From contig JAOCPU010000004.1 of the NCBI GenBank assembly GCA_035772785.1, forward strand, positions 558,001 through 622,000: a stretch of 64,000 nucleotides of DNA, given 5' to 3'. The notes under the pieces are model-generated. The model ran no database searches. It was not told the origin of the DNA and saw nothing but the letters and a program-made list of their open reading frames with translations. This document shows positions 10,380-22,900 of this stretch, piece by piece. The position numbers were made by a program, and so were the translations under genes. The stretch's first letter is position 1. Each line of letters opens with the position of its first letter. Source of the DNA: Phlebiopsis flavidoalba. Taxonomy: Eukaryota; Basidiomycota; Agaricomycetes; Polyporales; Phanerochaetaceae.

Positions 10380-12409
10380 TTAGACCTTGTTCCGACTCGT
10401 CCTTTTCGTCGACGTGCAGGCTCTTGCCGGGCGCGACGCCGTGGTGGTCCGAGACGTGCACGTCGTTCGCGATGAGCTCGCGGCGGTAGCGCGTCGAGGT
10501 GATCGGGCGTCGAGTTCTGGTACAGGAGGTCGATCTGCTCGAGCGACAGGCCCTTGGTCTGGAAAGGCACTTGTCAGCAAACTGCGGCGCGTGTAGAGGA
10601 GGAGGGGTGCTTACCTCGGCGAATGCAGAAGTACGAGAAGATGATGCAGCACGCCGCAGGTCGAGCCCCAGATGAAGAACACCTTCGACTGGAGGCCGGC
10701 GTTGCCCCCGGGCCGGTGTTGACGAGGTAAGGGGGGCGTAGCCGATACCAAAGTTCCAGAGCCAGTTGGACGCGACGTGGCTGAAACAAGCGTAGCGAAC
10801 CGACATGGCCTTGGCACGACGTGAGCGGGAAGATCTCGCCGACGACAGAACCCAAGCGATGGGGCCCCAGGTGCAGGCGGAACGCGGGCGATGTAGATGC
10901 AAGACGAAGCGCGACGAGCGCCCTTCTGGCCCGAGTGTGTTGGTGACCGAGATGGTGACGCGCCGATGATCGCAACGAGGTACTCGCAGCACACACATGA
11001 CGACGGCAACCCCAGATGAGGGAGGGGACGGCGACCGAAGCGTTCAATACCCCACATTCCGGGGGATGGTCATGAACACGTATGACGATGTTGGTCGCGG
11101 ACCTGGGTCAGGAAGGGGTCCTTGATGCCAGAGTTGCTGAAGAACGCGGTACCGTCTGCGGATCGGCCATCAGCTGCGGCAACAGACAAACACTAGACGG
11201 ATTCGCGGCGACTTACAGTAGAAGATGAAGTTGATACCGGTGAGTTGCTGCCATGCCTGGATGAAGATACCGGAGAGGGTACGGAGGGCAATCTTGTTGT
11301 GGCTGGGCTTGAAGCAGTCGGCGTAGCTGCTCTCTCGCCGAGCTCCTGCTCCTCGCGAAGGTTGCCGCGCGGATGTCGTTGAGGCTCAACCTCGACTTCG
11401 GGGTCGGTGGGGTTCGAGAGACGTGAGGCGGGGCGAGGGCCTTGGCAGCGTCAGCATCGCGGCCCTTCTTGATCAAGAACGGGGAGACTGCGGAAGAGGG
11501 TCAGCGTCGCGTCGTGTATCCAGTAGAGTGTGCGTACCTCGGGGGAGCCATGAGCATACCAACAGTGAGGATGAAGGCCCAGATGAGCTGACAACACCGG
11601 TGGGGATACGCCATGCCGAGTGGTCTTCGTCGCAGTGGTCCTTGGTCGCGTTCGTTGATCGACGGAGGCGAGGAGGAGACGATGGTGATCGCCCACTGGT
11701 AGCCGAGAGACGATGCGCCGGCGCCACGGATCCACTTGTGGCGAACACTCGGACTGGTACATGGGGATGAGGGCTGGAGACGAGACGACACCGAGTACCG
11801 GCGAGTGACAGCGGCCGACTGATGAAAGGCGGGCCCATTTGTGGCAGCCGGATGGCCTATTTAGCGCGACACCGAGCTGGGATGAGAGGATACAACCGTG
11901 GCGCACGAAGACACCAGATTGGTGAGTGTCCTAGCGACGGGTCCGTGTCGGCGCAGTCAATCGGACGTAATCCACCAGGCGAGAGGCTAACCCTGCGGGG
12001 AGAAAGGGGTCCGCACTCTACGAGTACGAGCAATCATGTTGCAAATGGGTACAGTACATTAGGCCGAAGAAGGATTACCGAGATAGGGCGTTGAGAGGAT
12101 GGAACGTCGCGGCTTCTTTTTTCCTGCAGGTGACGATGGATTGTTGCGATATATGTGTGACCATAGCGTCGCCGGTGGTTTTGTTCGTTGACGTCATCCC
12201 CCTTGAGTCGGGTCACCGAATGAGACAGGATCCAGGTCTTTAATGGCCTTGATACCGGAGGTTGTACCAGTGTCGTAAACGGGGAGAGGATACCCAGCAA
12301 AGGCAATCCAAAGCTCGAACCAATGAGGATACCGGCCGAACACTTGCTCTTGTCGGCATTGTGGACACCGCGGCCAGGGGCCAGATGCAAGCGGGACCCC
12401 ACCAGCCAT
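10380..12409 (-). CDS. MFS monosaccharide (hexose) transporter
   Basis: Plasma-membrane sugar/H+ symporter of the fungal major facilitator family, expected to have 12 membrane segments. The start at 12409 gives MAGGVPLASG, followed across frame slips by the first transmembrane segment and the signature FAG-LFGYDTGTISGIKAIKD (about 12225-12310). The C-terminal family motif ETKGLSLEQIDLLYQN is clear at about 10520-10560. The protein then runs into a hydrophilic tail reading ANDVHVSDHHG and HVDEKDESEQ, with the stop at 10380 (one-base slip). Intervening exons, roughly 10600-12100, are interrupted by short introns and many small indels, so individual helices are not all readable. It is followed upstream by a long GC-rich interval. 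Confidence 0.8.
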
Positions 12410-15400
12410 GAATGTGCTTGAGGGTGGGGGAGAAAGGGTGGAGGAGGGGGAGGAGGAGTTGTGGGGGGCGAAGCGATGTGGAGGAAATAACCCGCAACGA
12501 GAAGGGCGGCTGAAGCATGCCTTGGTGTTATAGGCGGTCATTGGGGGGGGGGGCCCGTGATTGGGTTGAGCCAGCGAGGGTAAACAGCCCACCCCCGGAT
12601 CTGGCCATGCGGGCCAGACACCCGCATACGCTTCCCATCAGATCCAATCGCAACCAGAGCACAACCAGCCTTGCCCCGCCAAAAACCATTGGCGTCTCCC
12701 CTCCCCGCGACGACCCCAGCCTGAAAATTTCGTACTGTCTGACATCAACCCCCGGGATGTCTGCACGCCCCGCTGATGCGTGCGCGGCTGGGCTGCCATC
12801 GCAGGCGAGCATCAGTCGGCGGGGACAGCAATGGACAGCGGCAAGAGGGGCAAGGGGACATGTAGGCAGAGGATGGTGCGGCAGCATAGACACCCGACCG
12901 GGCCCAAGCTGCTCTCAGCTCGCGATAATTTCTCTCGCCCGCCAACGCCCATAGCCCCGGCGCACGACGCTGCCTGCCCCGTCGCCCCGCACTCCAGCCC
13001 CCCCACCCTCGCTACCAATACACGCCCACACCACTGCGGCCCGTCGTCCGCACGGCCAATTATCGTTGCTCCCGCCGAGGGCTGTTACTCGACGGTCGCT
13101 GGGGATCCCGGGCCGGCAGCACGCGGGGGGCACTGGCGCCATGTCGTCTTGTCGCCAGACCGGCGGGGCCTAAGACGTCCGGGGACCCAATGCGACCACC
13201 CGGCCGAGCTCCGCCACCCCGACGGGCGCGTACGCCAGGCCATCGATCGTCCCGCGACAATCGCCACACGCGCGAAAAATGTTACCTGCGCCCATCCCTC
13301 CAGCAGCACTCCACTCATTTCGCTGCGCCGACCGACGAGCAAACAGCGCGCACCCGTCAGAGCGGTGCGGGACACGTCAGAGGGCGTGCGAAAGCACACC
13401 AAATAGCTAGCCGCCTGGGCGACGACGACGATTCATTTGCGCGCAGAAGCCACCCGCCGCCGCGCGTGCGTTTAGCCAGAAGCGGCACCCGCGCAGACTC
13501 ACTCTGTGCGATCGATGGGCTCATCCCACAGCCGCGCTCGGATCTCCGATCTCGCCCATCTCATTTACGGGGCGGATGGCGCCGCATGTGGCAGGTCGCG
13601 TCCCACGGGCGAGCACATGCGCCTGCTGATGGTGAGGCGCAAGACTCGAGGGCGACGTGCGCGACCTGAACGCGGCCCCTCGCAGGCTCGTGCGACCCGG
13701 CCTGTCTCATATCGGCCGCGGGCTCACCTGCGACCTCCCCCGCCCCGCATCCCGCCCTTGACACGTACGGGGCTCGCCCACTCTAATTTCCTGCCTTTTT
13801 CGCGCGACTCGCACTCTGCGTGATCGACACGCTTTTTTTTCTCAGACATGCGCGAGGGAAAAAAATAAATAAACTCTGGGCCACGGCGGTGCCCCTGGCG
13901 ACAGACACGAATCTCTCCATTGCCCGCCGCGGCAAGCTCCGCTGGCCGAGCGTCGCGCGTCTCGGAACGAGCCCTTTGAGCCGGATGCGGAGGCCCCTCC
14001 CGCGTCGTATTGTTTCCCCACGGGCCACTACGACGCTTTTGTCCTCGCCCGCAGCTGTGCGCATCGTCGCGGCCGATCCCCCCGCGCACAAGAGCAAGCG
14101 TGCCCCGGACCCCTATCGCGCCATCGTTTTTTCCCCATACCCCGCCGGGGCGCAGAGATCGAGGCACGTCGTCCGCATCCGGGCGCGGCGCAAAGCGCAA
14201 CAGAACGCCATCAGGCACCGCCGCGGGCATGTGAGCTGATGCTTAAATTCGAACGCACCACACTGAGATGGGCCGCGCGGCACCCGAGGCGCGCGGCGAG
14301 TCCGAGGCGGCTTCAGAACAGCCGCAGCTTGGGCCGGAGATCCAGGGTCGACCGCGGGTCGTTGTGCACGGCGGCTGGTGTGATGTCGCTGTGATGCCTC
14401 TGACGCAGACGGGGCGAGGAAGCGACCCGTCTATCTGTCGAAGCTTGCACGCCCGCGGAGAAGGTTTCTGCTCTCCCGACGCTGGCTCCCACGCAACACC
14501 AGGCCTACGAAGCCTCATTAACGCGGCGGCCGAGGCCTGCAAAGTGGAGAGTTCATGCAGAGCGTTGCGCGGTCAGCTGATGCTGGGGTCTAGACCGACC
14601 CCCGCAGACAAGGCAATCGCGCCTCGACGCAGCCCACGAAAAAAAAAAGCTTCTGCACTCCACAACGGGCCTCGCAGATCCTCCCGCATCCGCACACCGA
14701 CGAGCCCCTTCCCTTCCCTCCACACGAGACGCCCCAGACAGAACTGCGCGCCCTCCGCCTCCCAAACCACCCCCCTCCCCACTCCCACCCCCGCGCCCCT
14801 GGCACGCGCACCCGACCGCCGGGCCCATTCGCAACTCAGCCAGGCACGCACAGAACGCACGCCCGCCCGGACCGGCCGACGCAGCGTCCTCGCCAAGGCG
14901 TTGCTGGCAACGCAAGGGTTTCGCGCGCGTCGCGCCTGATGGAACCCCGTGGGGCGGCGCCGCGCCCGCACAATCGCCGTCCTAGCCCCGTGTGCGGGGG
15001 TCACACGCCAGGGCAATCGATCTGCGCCATGTTTCACGACTGGTTTTTGTGCAGGGGGCGAGGTTTTTCTGCGCACGGACGGACGCGATAGGCAGGCGGG
15101 CGGCGGGGCGCGGCGAGCGAGGGCGACGCTTGTGAGGTGCGTGTTTACCGTACGCCGTGCGTCTCATCGGGGGGGTGTTGGCGGTTTCATGGGGTGGTGC
15201 GCCCAGGAAATTGCGAAGCGTGCGGGGTGCGGGGGCCCATGCGGTGCGCTTTGGGCGGGGGGCTTCGGGGGGCGCCGGTGGGCGCGGTGGCGTGTTTCGT
15301 CGACGGTGCGAAGGTGTTGCTTCGAGAGAGAGTTGCGACTGCGTGTGGGAGGTCGATATTCGTGAAAGCATAATTCGTAGACCGTGTGTTGTACGATGTG

Positions 15401-16280
15401 CGCGTCGAAGATCATTCCTTGTCCGTCACACACGGACGTCCGTGTGCGCTGACGCACACGACCCGCGCGCAAAGTGCATGGTGTGTCTCTTGACAATATC
15501 TGTCATTCCAACCGTCACCAAAGGACCTGCACAGTCGAGGACTTCAAGAGATGGAGAGACAGTTTGATTTTAACAAACTCTCGGTGAAACATCGGGGGCA
15601 CGCAACCACGATCGAGAAAGAATTTCAACATGAGATGAAAACAGCACTCTGGAGTCATGCGCATTCGCTACCCTGCGCATTAGCCGAACCGAATTCAACA
15701 GCGACCGCAGGACGACAGGGCCACCAGCTCGTGCTCATGTTCACCAGCTACACACCCAGTTAAGACGTAAACCGTCAAAAGCCTCCGCCGTAGGCAAACC
15801 CGCGACGCACTACATCCTCGCGGTGAGAGGGTATGGGGGACGGGACACACGCCACAGCGCACCCTCCGCACGCTCCTTCGTGGCGGCGCTCGTGTTGCCC
15901 GCACGCTCGGGCCGATCGCACTCGCGACAGCACAGCACGAATCCACGGTGCCCCATCAGGACCGCGTCTCCCGAAGCACGCCGCAACTGAATTAGCATGT
16001 TATGCGCAGGCGGTCGCCTCTCGCGCGTGCTTGCGCTGGCCTGGAGCGCACGCAAGCGGTGTCGCGGCCGCCGTAGCCTTGGACCCACAGCCTGCGTGTG
16101 CAGGAGCGTGATAATGGCCGCGCGGACTGGCCGCCGCGCGAGCGGCTTGCTGCACAGTGGCGGTGACGTCCAGCTGGGGGGCGATCCTCGGCGAATAACG
16201 TTTATTATTTTTCGGGGATTCGACACGGCGAATAAACATACAGAAGGGCCCTCTTGCGTCCAGGCAGAGCAGACGCATCC
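12410..16280. other. GC-rich interval without supported gene
   Basis: About 3.9 kb between the transporter start and the DAK stop, strikingly GC- and CpG-rich from about 12500 to 15300, with open frames on all strands. Such frames are expected by chance at high GC. None of those I read shows a recognisable domain, start context or coherent exon pattern. A more AT-rich patch lies at 15400-15800. It probably contains the transporter promoter. A gene too damaged or too unfamiliar to see cannot be excluded. Confidence 0.4.
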
Positions 16281-19009
16281 TCAGAAGCGTACACCACCCC
16301 GATTAGACCTCTTTCTCGATGGAATCTTTGCTCTAACCATCGCCGACCGCGCAACCGGGGCATACGCACCCAGCAGGCCCTCGAGGATGACCTTCACGCC
16401 CCACGCCCCCGGGTTCCGGCACCTGACTCCTCGCGGAGACGGTCGCCGCTCGACGTACGCCGCCCGGCCCGCCTTCGCCGCGAGTCCCCCCCCCCCCTCC
16501 CCGCGTCGCGAGCGCCTGCGGTCCGGCCCCGCCGCGCGCACCGCCCCCGCAAAGTCGGCCGGCGCCGCGTCCAGCGCGCCCACGAACGCCGCGAGCGGGT
16601 CCACGAGCCGTGCGTGAACGGGCTGGGTTGCGTGCCGCCGCGTGTGAGGTGTACAGCGCGCTGATGGGCGTCGTGCAGCGCGTGGGCCAGCCGAGAGCGA
16701 GGGGCTCAGCGATGTCGCGCCCTGGCTCTCTCTCTGCGCCTGGAGCGCTGGGCAAGCGCGGAGATAGAAGATGCCTGCTGTGCGCGCTAGCTGTCTGTAG
16801 CCCACGAGAACTTTTAGCCAGCGATCGTGGGTGACCCTGTCGACGAGTAGATATGGCGCCGCTCGTCCCGCCCCATCTGCGTCTCCTCCGCGACCTTCGA
16901 GATCGCCAACCATCGAGCGCCCACAAACGTCCCGCGCCGCAATCTTCCCGTACTCTCGCAGATCACGCCAGACAGCTGCCCGCCACAACCCGACGTGAGC
17001 ACGCGCGGTGCGCGAGCAAAAAAAAAAAACGCGATCGGAACGTACACTCTGCCCCGGACTTGAGCGTGAGCCCGCAGTCGCCGTCGCCCGCGACATTGTC
17101 CTATGTATCCGCGTGATCTCGGGCCTCCTCGCGCACGAGCCCCGCGCACGCGCGCCAGGATCGCAGCGCCGAACGCGCTGCCAGCGCGTCCCCCGCTTGA
17201 GACGGGCGGCGCTGGGGGCTCATGCAGCGCTGTGCCCACGTGCTGCTCCACGCTAGCGGCGGCCGGCGGCGCAGTGGCTGGGGGCTATGCTGTCTCCGCC
17301 GGCGCGTGCACCGGACGTGGCCACTTCCCGCCTCGGGCACTTCTTTGCTGCTGGGCTCGTCCGAGCAAGATAGGCGCGACGGAGGAGGGACGCGGAGGGC
17401 GCGTTTGGGGCGCCTTCTCCCCGGGAGCAGGAGGAGCGAGCGTGTCAGCGAGAAGCCGGTGCATGTGGGTCAGGCTCAGTCTGCGGGAATCACGCTTCAG
17501 TCGAGGTATACGCCGCAGAGAACGGGTGCGCGCACCATAAGTTAGGCCACCCGCGATGACGCGCTCGACGAGCGACGCCGAGCGCGTAGGACGCTTCCAA
17601 GCTGGAAATATGTCAGGTCCTAGATCTGTGACGCCTGTGTCCGCAACGCTACTAGCGGCACCATCTGCAAGCTCGTCTTCGTCCCCGTCCGAGGTTATTC
17701 ACAATGCAGCACGGCAGTGTGTCACTGCACATCGAGCCCGTCGCCCAAAGAATGAAGGCCGCCGGGAACGGCACAAACTGATCTCGGTCCGGTGATCGCT
17801 CGTGGAGACGAGGTGCTCGACGAGCTCGGGCACCGACGCGGCGGCCGAGCGGCGCGGGACGGGCGACACGCGGCGCGCGGCCGGGCTCGTTGTGGATGCC
17901 CATCCCGATCTCGATCTCGTGCGGCCCGAGGTGGGCGACGCGCCCCCGCGGTGCCCGGGACGTGGCAGTGCTCGAGCCCGACGCCGATCGTCGCGAGCCG
18001 CGTCGCGAGGTATTCGGCGGTGGTGTGCACGTCGGCGAGGGGCGCAGCGCGACCCGCGCCGCGCGAGCGCGCCGACGATCTTGTACACCAGCAGCGGTGC
18101 CGGCGAGGCCATCTCAGTGTTGGCTGGTGCGACAAAGCGTTTCGTGTTAGGGTCACAAAGCGTTGAACGGGTATACGGAGGAACGGGGTGACGTGCCTGC
18201 GGCCTACGATTTTGCCTTGGCTCCGGCCTACTGCGACGTCGTCACCGACGATCACGAAATTTGACGCGATCCGCCTTGTTGGGGTGCAGCGCCGCGTACT
18301 GTTCCTTGGCCAAGGAACCAGGGCAAAGTTGAGGATATCACCAGTGTAGTTTCTGTTTTGCAAGAGTAAAACGTCAAACTGTCGCACACACTCTCATATG
18401 GACCATGTGCTCACTTTACAATAATCACAGTCCTGAGGACGACACGTCAATTTTTCCCCAAAGCCCAAATGGATCTCACTCACCCAGCGTCGCTCTCGAC
18501 GAGATCGATACCTCGCCGGACTTGCGCGGGATTCGGGGACGCAAAGACGCTTCCACAGACCGCGGCTGCACAACGATGACGTTAGTCTAACCAAACGCCC
18601 CCATTTCACTATCGCTACCGACCAGTGAGCATTCCATCAGCCTTGGGGCGTCGCGTCAGCTCATACGCAGATCTCGCATATCAACCCCACACGTACCGAC
18701 GTAGCCAGCATGCGCGGCGCTCATGCCCGGCACCTCCGCCGCAGATGATAGCGACCTTGGATCGATCATGCGCAGCGTTTGTACAGAACTGGGCAGAGAA
18801 CATAAGTCGAGGCGCATATGAACGCCGATCGCGCTGACGTACCTTTGTTCGCCGGTATCGAGACCCAAATTCGGGTTCAGCGCGCAGAGCCCTTGCAGGG
18901 ACTCTACGACCAGGCGTTTCGGGCTTGTTCAAAAAGTGTTTGGCTGCCGCGACGATCAGCCGGGGATGCGCGCAGGCCGCGATGGCAGGCACTCACCTTG
19001 GACAGACAT
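16281..19009 (-). CDS. DAK1: Dihydroxyacetone kinase (DAK1 + DAK2 domains)
   Basis: ATP-dependent dihydroxyacetone kinase used in glycerol and methanol metabolism. The start at 19009 opens MSVQ, followed by an intron and then KHFLNKPET. The DAK1 domain shows RSKVAIICGGGAGHE and PAHAGYVG (about 18680-18770), then KFVIVGDDVAVGRSQGKIVGRR-like sequence near 18200-18260, LEHCHVPGTA, and GMGIHNEPG near 17885-17925. The histidine in that last motif region belongs to the substrate site in this family. VNNLGRG follows near 17690. The DAK2 (DhaL) domain shows DNVAGDGDCGLTLKSGAE (17041-17100), an MGGTSG motif broken by one extra base near 16861-16880, VDPLAAFVGAL, AKAGRAAYV and PGAWGVKVILEGLLGAYA (about 16370-16600). 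The stop at 16281 is provisional. Confidence 0.85.
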
Positions 19010-19907
19010 GGTTGTGTAGAGGGAGAGCAGATCAGGAGGAGGAAGGAGCTCTACACGAAGCGGGAGTCGTCGGCCGAAGGGCTATATGGACGTGGGGATA
19101 TGCAATTGGTTGGTGTGTTAGGGGGCTAGTAGTAGAGAGATTGATCACAGGACAGCTCGCGCGCCGCGCCGTGTCCAACGCGTTTGGAGGGACTCGCGCT
19201 GTGCGTGCCGTGCGCTCTTATACGCCACGGCCCCTCCCACACCGTCCCATTCTCGACTCTCAGCGCGCCGCGCAGCGGGCTCAGCTCTGGGAATCCCGCA
19301 GTGTCATAGAGTGCACGTGATGCGCCAGGGCTACGTCTGGGCGGGAAGCGGGCGACCTATGGCGGCGCGGGGAAGCCGTTTCGTCCGACCTGTCTGTGGG
19401 CACTAGCAAGGTCCAGCTGGGTGGTGGAGCTTCGAGATACTCGGCGCGGGGCTGTCTGGGCTGACCACATGCTTGGGCTACGCCTGAGGGTACGGTACCG
19501 TCGGAATGCAGGGTCTCATGCATCATAGCTTTGATTGCTCGTCAGTTCCAGTATCCCGCATACGTACGCAAGACTTTGCCAGTACGGAATATAAGGCTTC
19601 TAGCATCGATATCATTCTTAAGGGAGAGGAGATCCGTTGGTCAAATTCCGTGCGTGATCGAGAAGTGTACGTGAAAGTAAAGAATCTCCGAAGAGGAAGA
19701 GGGGCGAAAAAAAGTTGGGAGCAGCAGCGGCCAATAAAGGCGTCTTTGTTAGGCTTGCCGCGAATACTTACCGACCGTTGAATCGAGTAACAAAACAGTA
19801 GGGACGGAGATCAAAACTTGAATACAGCGGCCGTCAATGTTTCTGTTACCTCTTGATAATGATCAGTGCGTGGCCCATCTATTCTTGCTTTACAACTTAC
19901 GCATGCT
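19010..19907. promoter_or_regulatory. Divergent promoter region, DAK / ubiquitin hydrolase
   Basis: Roughly 900 bp between two head-to-head genes. I see no gene here, only short open frames. No specific binding site can be named from sequence alone. Confidence 0.35.
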
Positions 19908-22900
19908 ATGCCGAACCTCTCGCCCTCAAACTCACCCTCATTGAATTCTCAGGACGTTAACAACAACGGAAAACGTTTACGCTCACTCTCTTTGGAATCA
20001 GAGTCCCCCTCTTCGTCCCCAAAACGTTCCATGTCCCAAAGATCCCGCACTCGATGCTCATGACACGCCACGCACCAATGACCTGCCACACACCTCCAGC
20101 AGAGGACGAGAGGCAACGATTACAGACCACGACGCGCAGATGACAGACCATGCTACCGGCGCACCCGCCCCTGCGTCGCAGGCCCCCCGAGAAGAGGACG
20201 ACCGCGTCATCCAGCGCGCTCACCGCAAAAGACAAGTATGAGAAAGTAGCTGCCCTTGTTAAGCGCGACATGGTCGTCGGCGAGACGTGGTATGTGGTCT
20301 CGCGGCGCTGGTACAAGCGGTGGGGGAGAAGGCCTGCACCGGCGTGGTGGGACAAGGAGGGCGTCGTGGAGGAGAAGGACATTGGGCCGGTGAACAACAG
20401 CCACCTTGTTGACCATCAAAGGCAACCTCACCTCTCCGACGCTCGTGGAGGGCGTGGACGTGCACTTCGTGCCAGAGGAGGCTTGGGAGCTCTTCGTCGA
20501 ATGGTGCGTGTCCGTGTCTGTTGGCGCAAATGCGTCTCGCGCGGGCCTCGAGTGGCCGCCGCGCAAATTTACTTTTTCTCTCGTCTAGGTATGGTCCACC
20601 CACGTGCCCCATACCCCGCAAGGTCATTACGCGCGGCGCGTCACAAGTCAAGGGACTCGAGCTATTCCCGCCACGATTGTATGCGCATGTCCTGATCGAT
20701 GAAGGCGGTAACGCTGACGCCTGGTCCCCCAGGTGAAGTCGTGGTTTCCGTCTCGCACAAGGTCTCGGACGTCCGCGAAGCACTCTTGAAATCCCGTAAC
20801 GACTTCGGAGCCCAAGGACGTTAGAGTACAGGATTTGGTGCCTCCCTGGGTCGGTCAGCAGAATCGCGCTATGTGACTGCACACGACCTTGCCGAGAGGC
20901 AAGTCACGGATGAGCTGGAGAACAGCGACAAACGTTTGGAAGATACCACTGTCGAAGACATGGACTGTTTCGTTGTCGAGGTTCGCACTGCGGGCAAGTG
21001 GATTATGCCAGGCAATCAAACTGCTCCACCGAGCTCGTGCCCAGCAGACTGAGCCGGTAGACGACACACCCTTGTTTACAACTGGCTCCGATTTCTTTTC
21101 CAAGATGCAGTCGAAAAACCTTCCACGCAGCTCACGAAGCCGACGCCCGCACCGCCTCCGAGAGACCCAAGGCCTGCCCCAAAGGTCTGCAACATCTTGC
21201 CCGGAACACTTGGTCTCGGTAACATCGTGCGTCAAACCGTTTCACTGGTTTGCCTGTCTAGGTGTACTCAAGCGGACCGCTTGCAGGGGAAACACTTGGT
21301 TTCATGAACTCTGCCATCCAGTGCCTAGTCCACACACCCGAACTTGCAGACTACTTCCTCAGTCAGTAAGCTCGTGTCCACAAATGCAATTCTTATCTGA
21401 ATAGTGAATGACAGCTGGCGTCTTCGAGAAGGAGCTTAACCCCTGATAACCCTCTCGGTATGCATGGGGCTATCGCTGAAGCATTCGGCGCGTCTGCTCA
21501 AGCGGATATGGGCTCCCACCTCCGCCGCCACTTCCTACTCCCCTCGGCGAGTTCAAGTCGGTACTCGCGAAATTCGCTCCGCAGTTTTTTAGCGGGATAT
21601 CAGCAGCATGACTCGCAAGAGCTGGTCGCCTTTCTGCTTGACGGTTTGCACGAGGACCTCAACCGTGTGCTGCAGAAGCCGTATGTCGAGAAGCCCGATT
21701 GGGAGGGAGGCGGAGACAAGGAGCTTGTTGCGCTCGCGAAGGAGTCCTGGAACGGCTACATGAAGCGGAACGACAGTGTCATTGTCGACCTTTTCCAAGG
21801 CCAGTACCAGAGCACGCTTGTCTGCCCTGGAGTGCAACAAGGTAAATCGCTTGCTGTATGCTGTCATTGCTTGCTTAGAATTCTGTTTAGGTTTCAATCA
21901 CTTTCGATCCTTTCATGTTACCTCACGCTCCCTCTACCAGTGCAGAGAAAGTGGCGGCATACGATTACCATTCATTACATCCCTTCAATTTCGGGACGTT
22001 GAGAAAACCTCACCTCAAGGTAAATCCATGCATGTACAAAAGTCATGTAATCCTGCATGTACAAAAGTCATGCCCTCTAAATTGCTTGTCATAGGGTCCC
22101 TGTGGAGGTCAATCTTGATTCCAGCTTTAAGGAAGTACGTGCCTTGCTGGGAAGATGGTTCCAAGTCAGCCCGGAAAACGTGAGATCACTTCTACAGCAA
22201 TCTTCTGCCACCCTGATTACTTTTGTAGCTGGTTACGCTCGAGGTTTTCAACCAACGCTTCTACAAGAGTCTTGACGACAACGTCATCGTTGGCGACATG
22301 TCAGCCACTGACAAGATCATGTGCTACGAACTGCCTTGCAATGGTCAGCAAAGCCGTACATTCAAGCGATCGGATGACGATCCTATCATCGTACCCGTCT
22401 TCTTGAGCGAGATATCTCCTCGTCTACGCTCATCCTACAGCAGCTCGATCAGCTACTTTGGCCAACCTTTCCTTCTCCCCATAAACGCCGAGGAGGCGAA
22501 GAGTGCAGATACGATGTATGACCTCATTGTGGACCGACTGCAACGATGGACAACCCAGATTCGCGATCTGTACCAATGGGAGGCAGGCTCTGTATCGAGC
22601 CCGATGGAAGAGGTTCCAATCCCTCTGTCAGCCGGGCCTACACTTGAGTCTGTTACGGAGATCAAGGAGAACGGAGAGATCGTCACCGTGCAAGAGGCGA
22701 TCGATCCAGAAGAGGGCGACATTGTGGATGAGAAGAGCCTGGTCGTGGAGGAGCAACGATTCGATTCTATGGACGCCAGCGATGACGACGTTCCTCGTAG
22801 GGTCGGCTTCAAAAAGACTCTATTCCAGCCGGTGCTGTACAGCGGTACCCCGCAGTATGCGTGCGGCTACGGTAGCTTCCAGAGTTCCAAGCCCGAAACG

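Noticed and set aside
13000..15100. Several open frames of 120-220 codons in the GC-rich interval
   Set aside because: High GC removes stop codons by chance. The frames are Arg/Pro/Ala-rich, overlap on both strands and show no motif.
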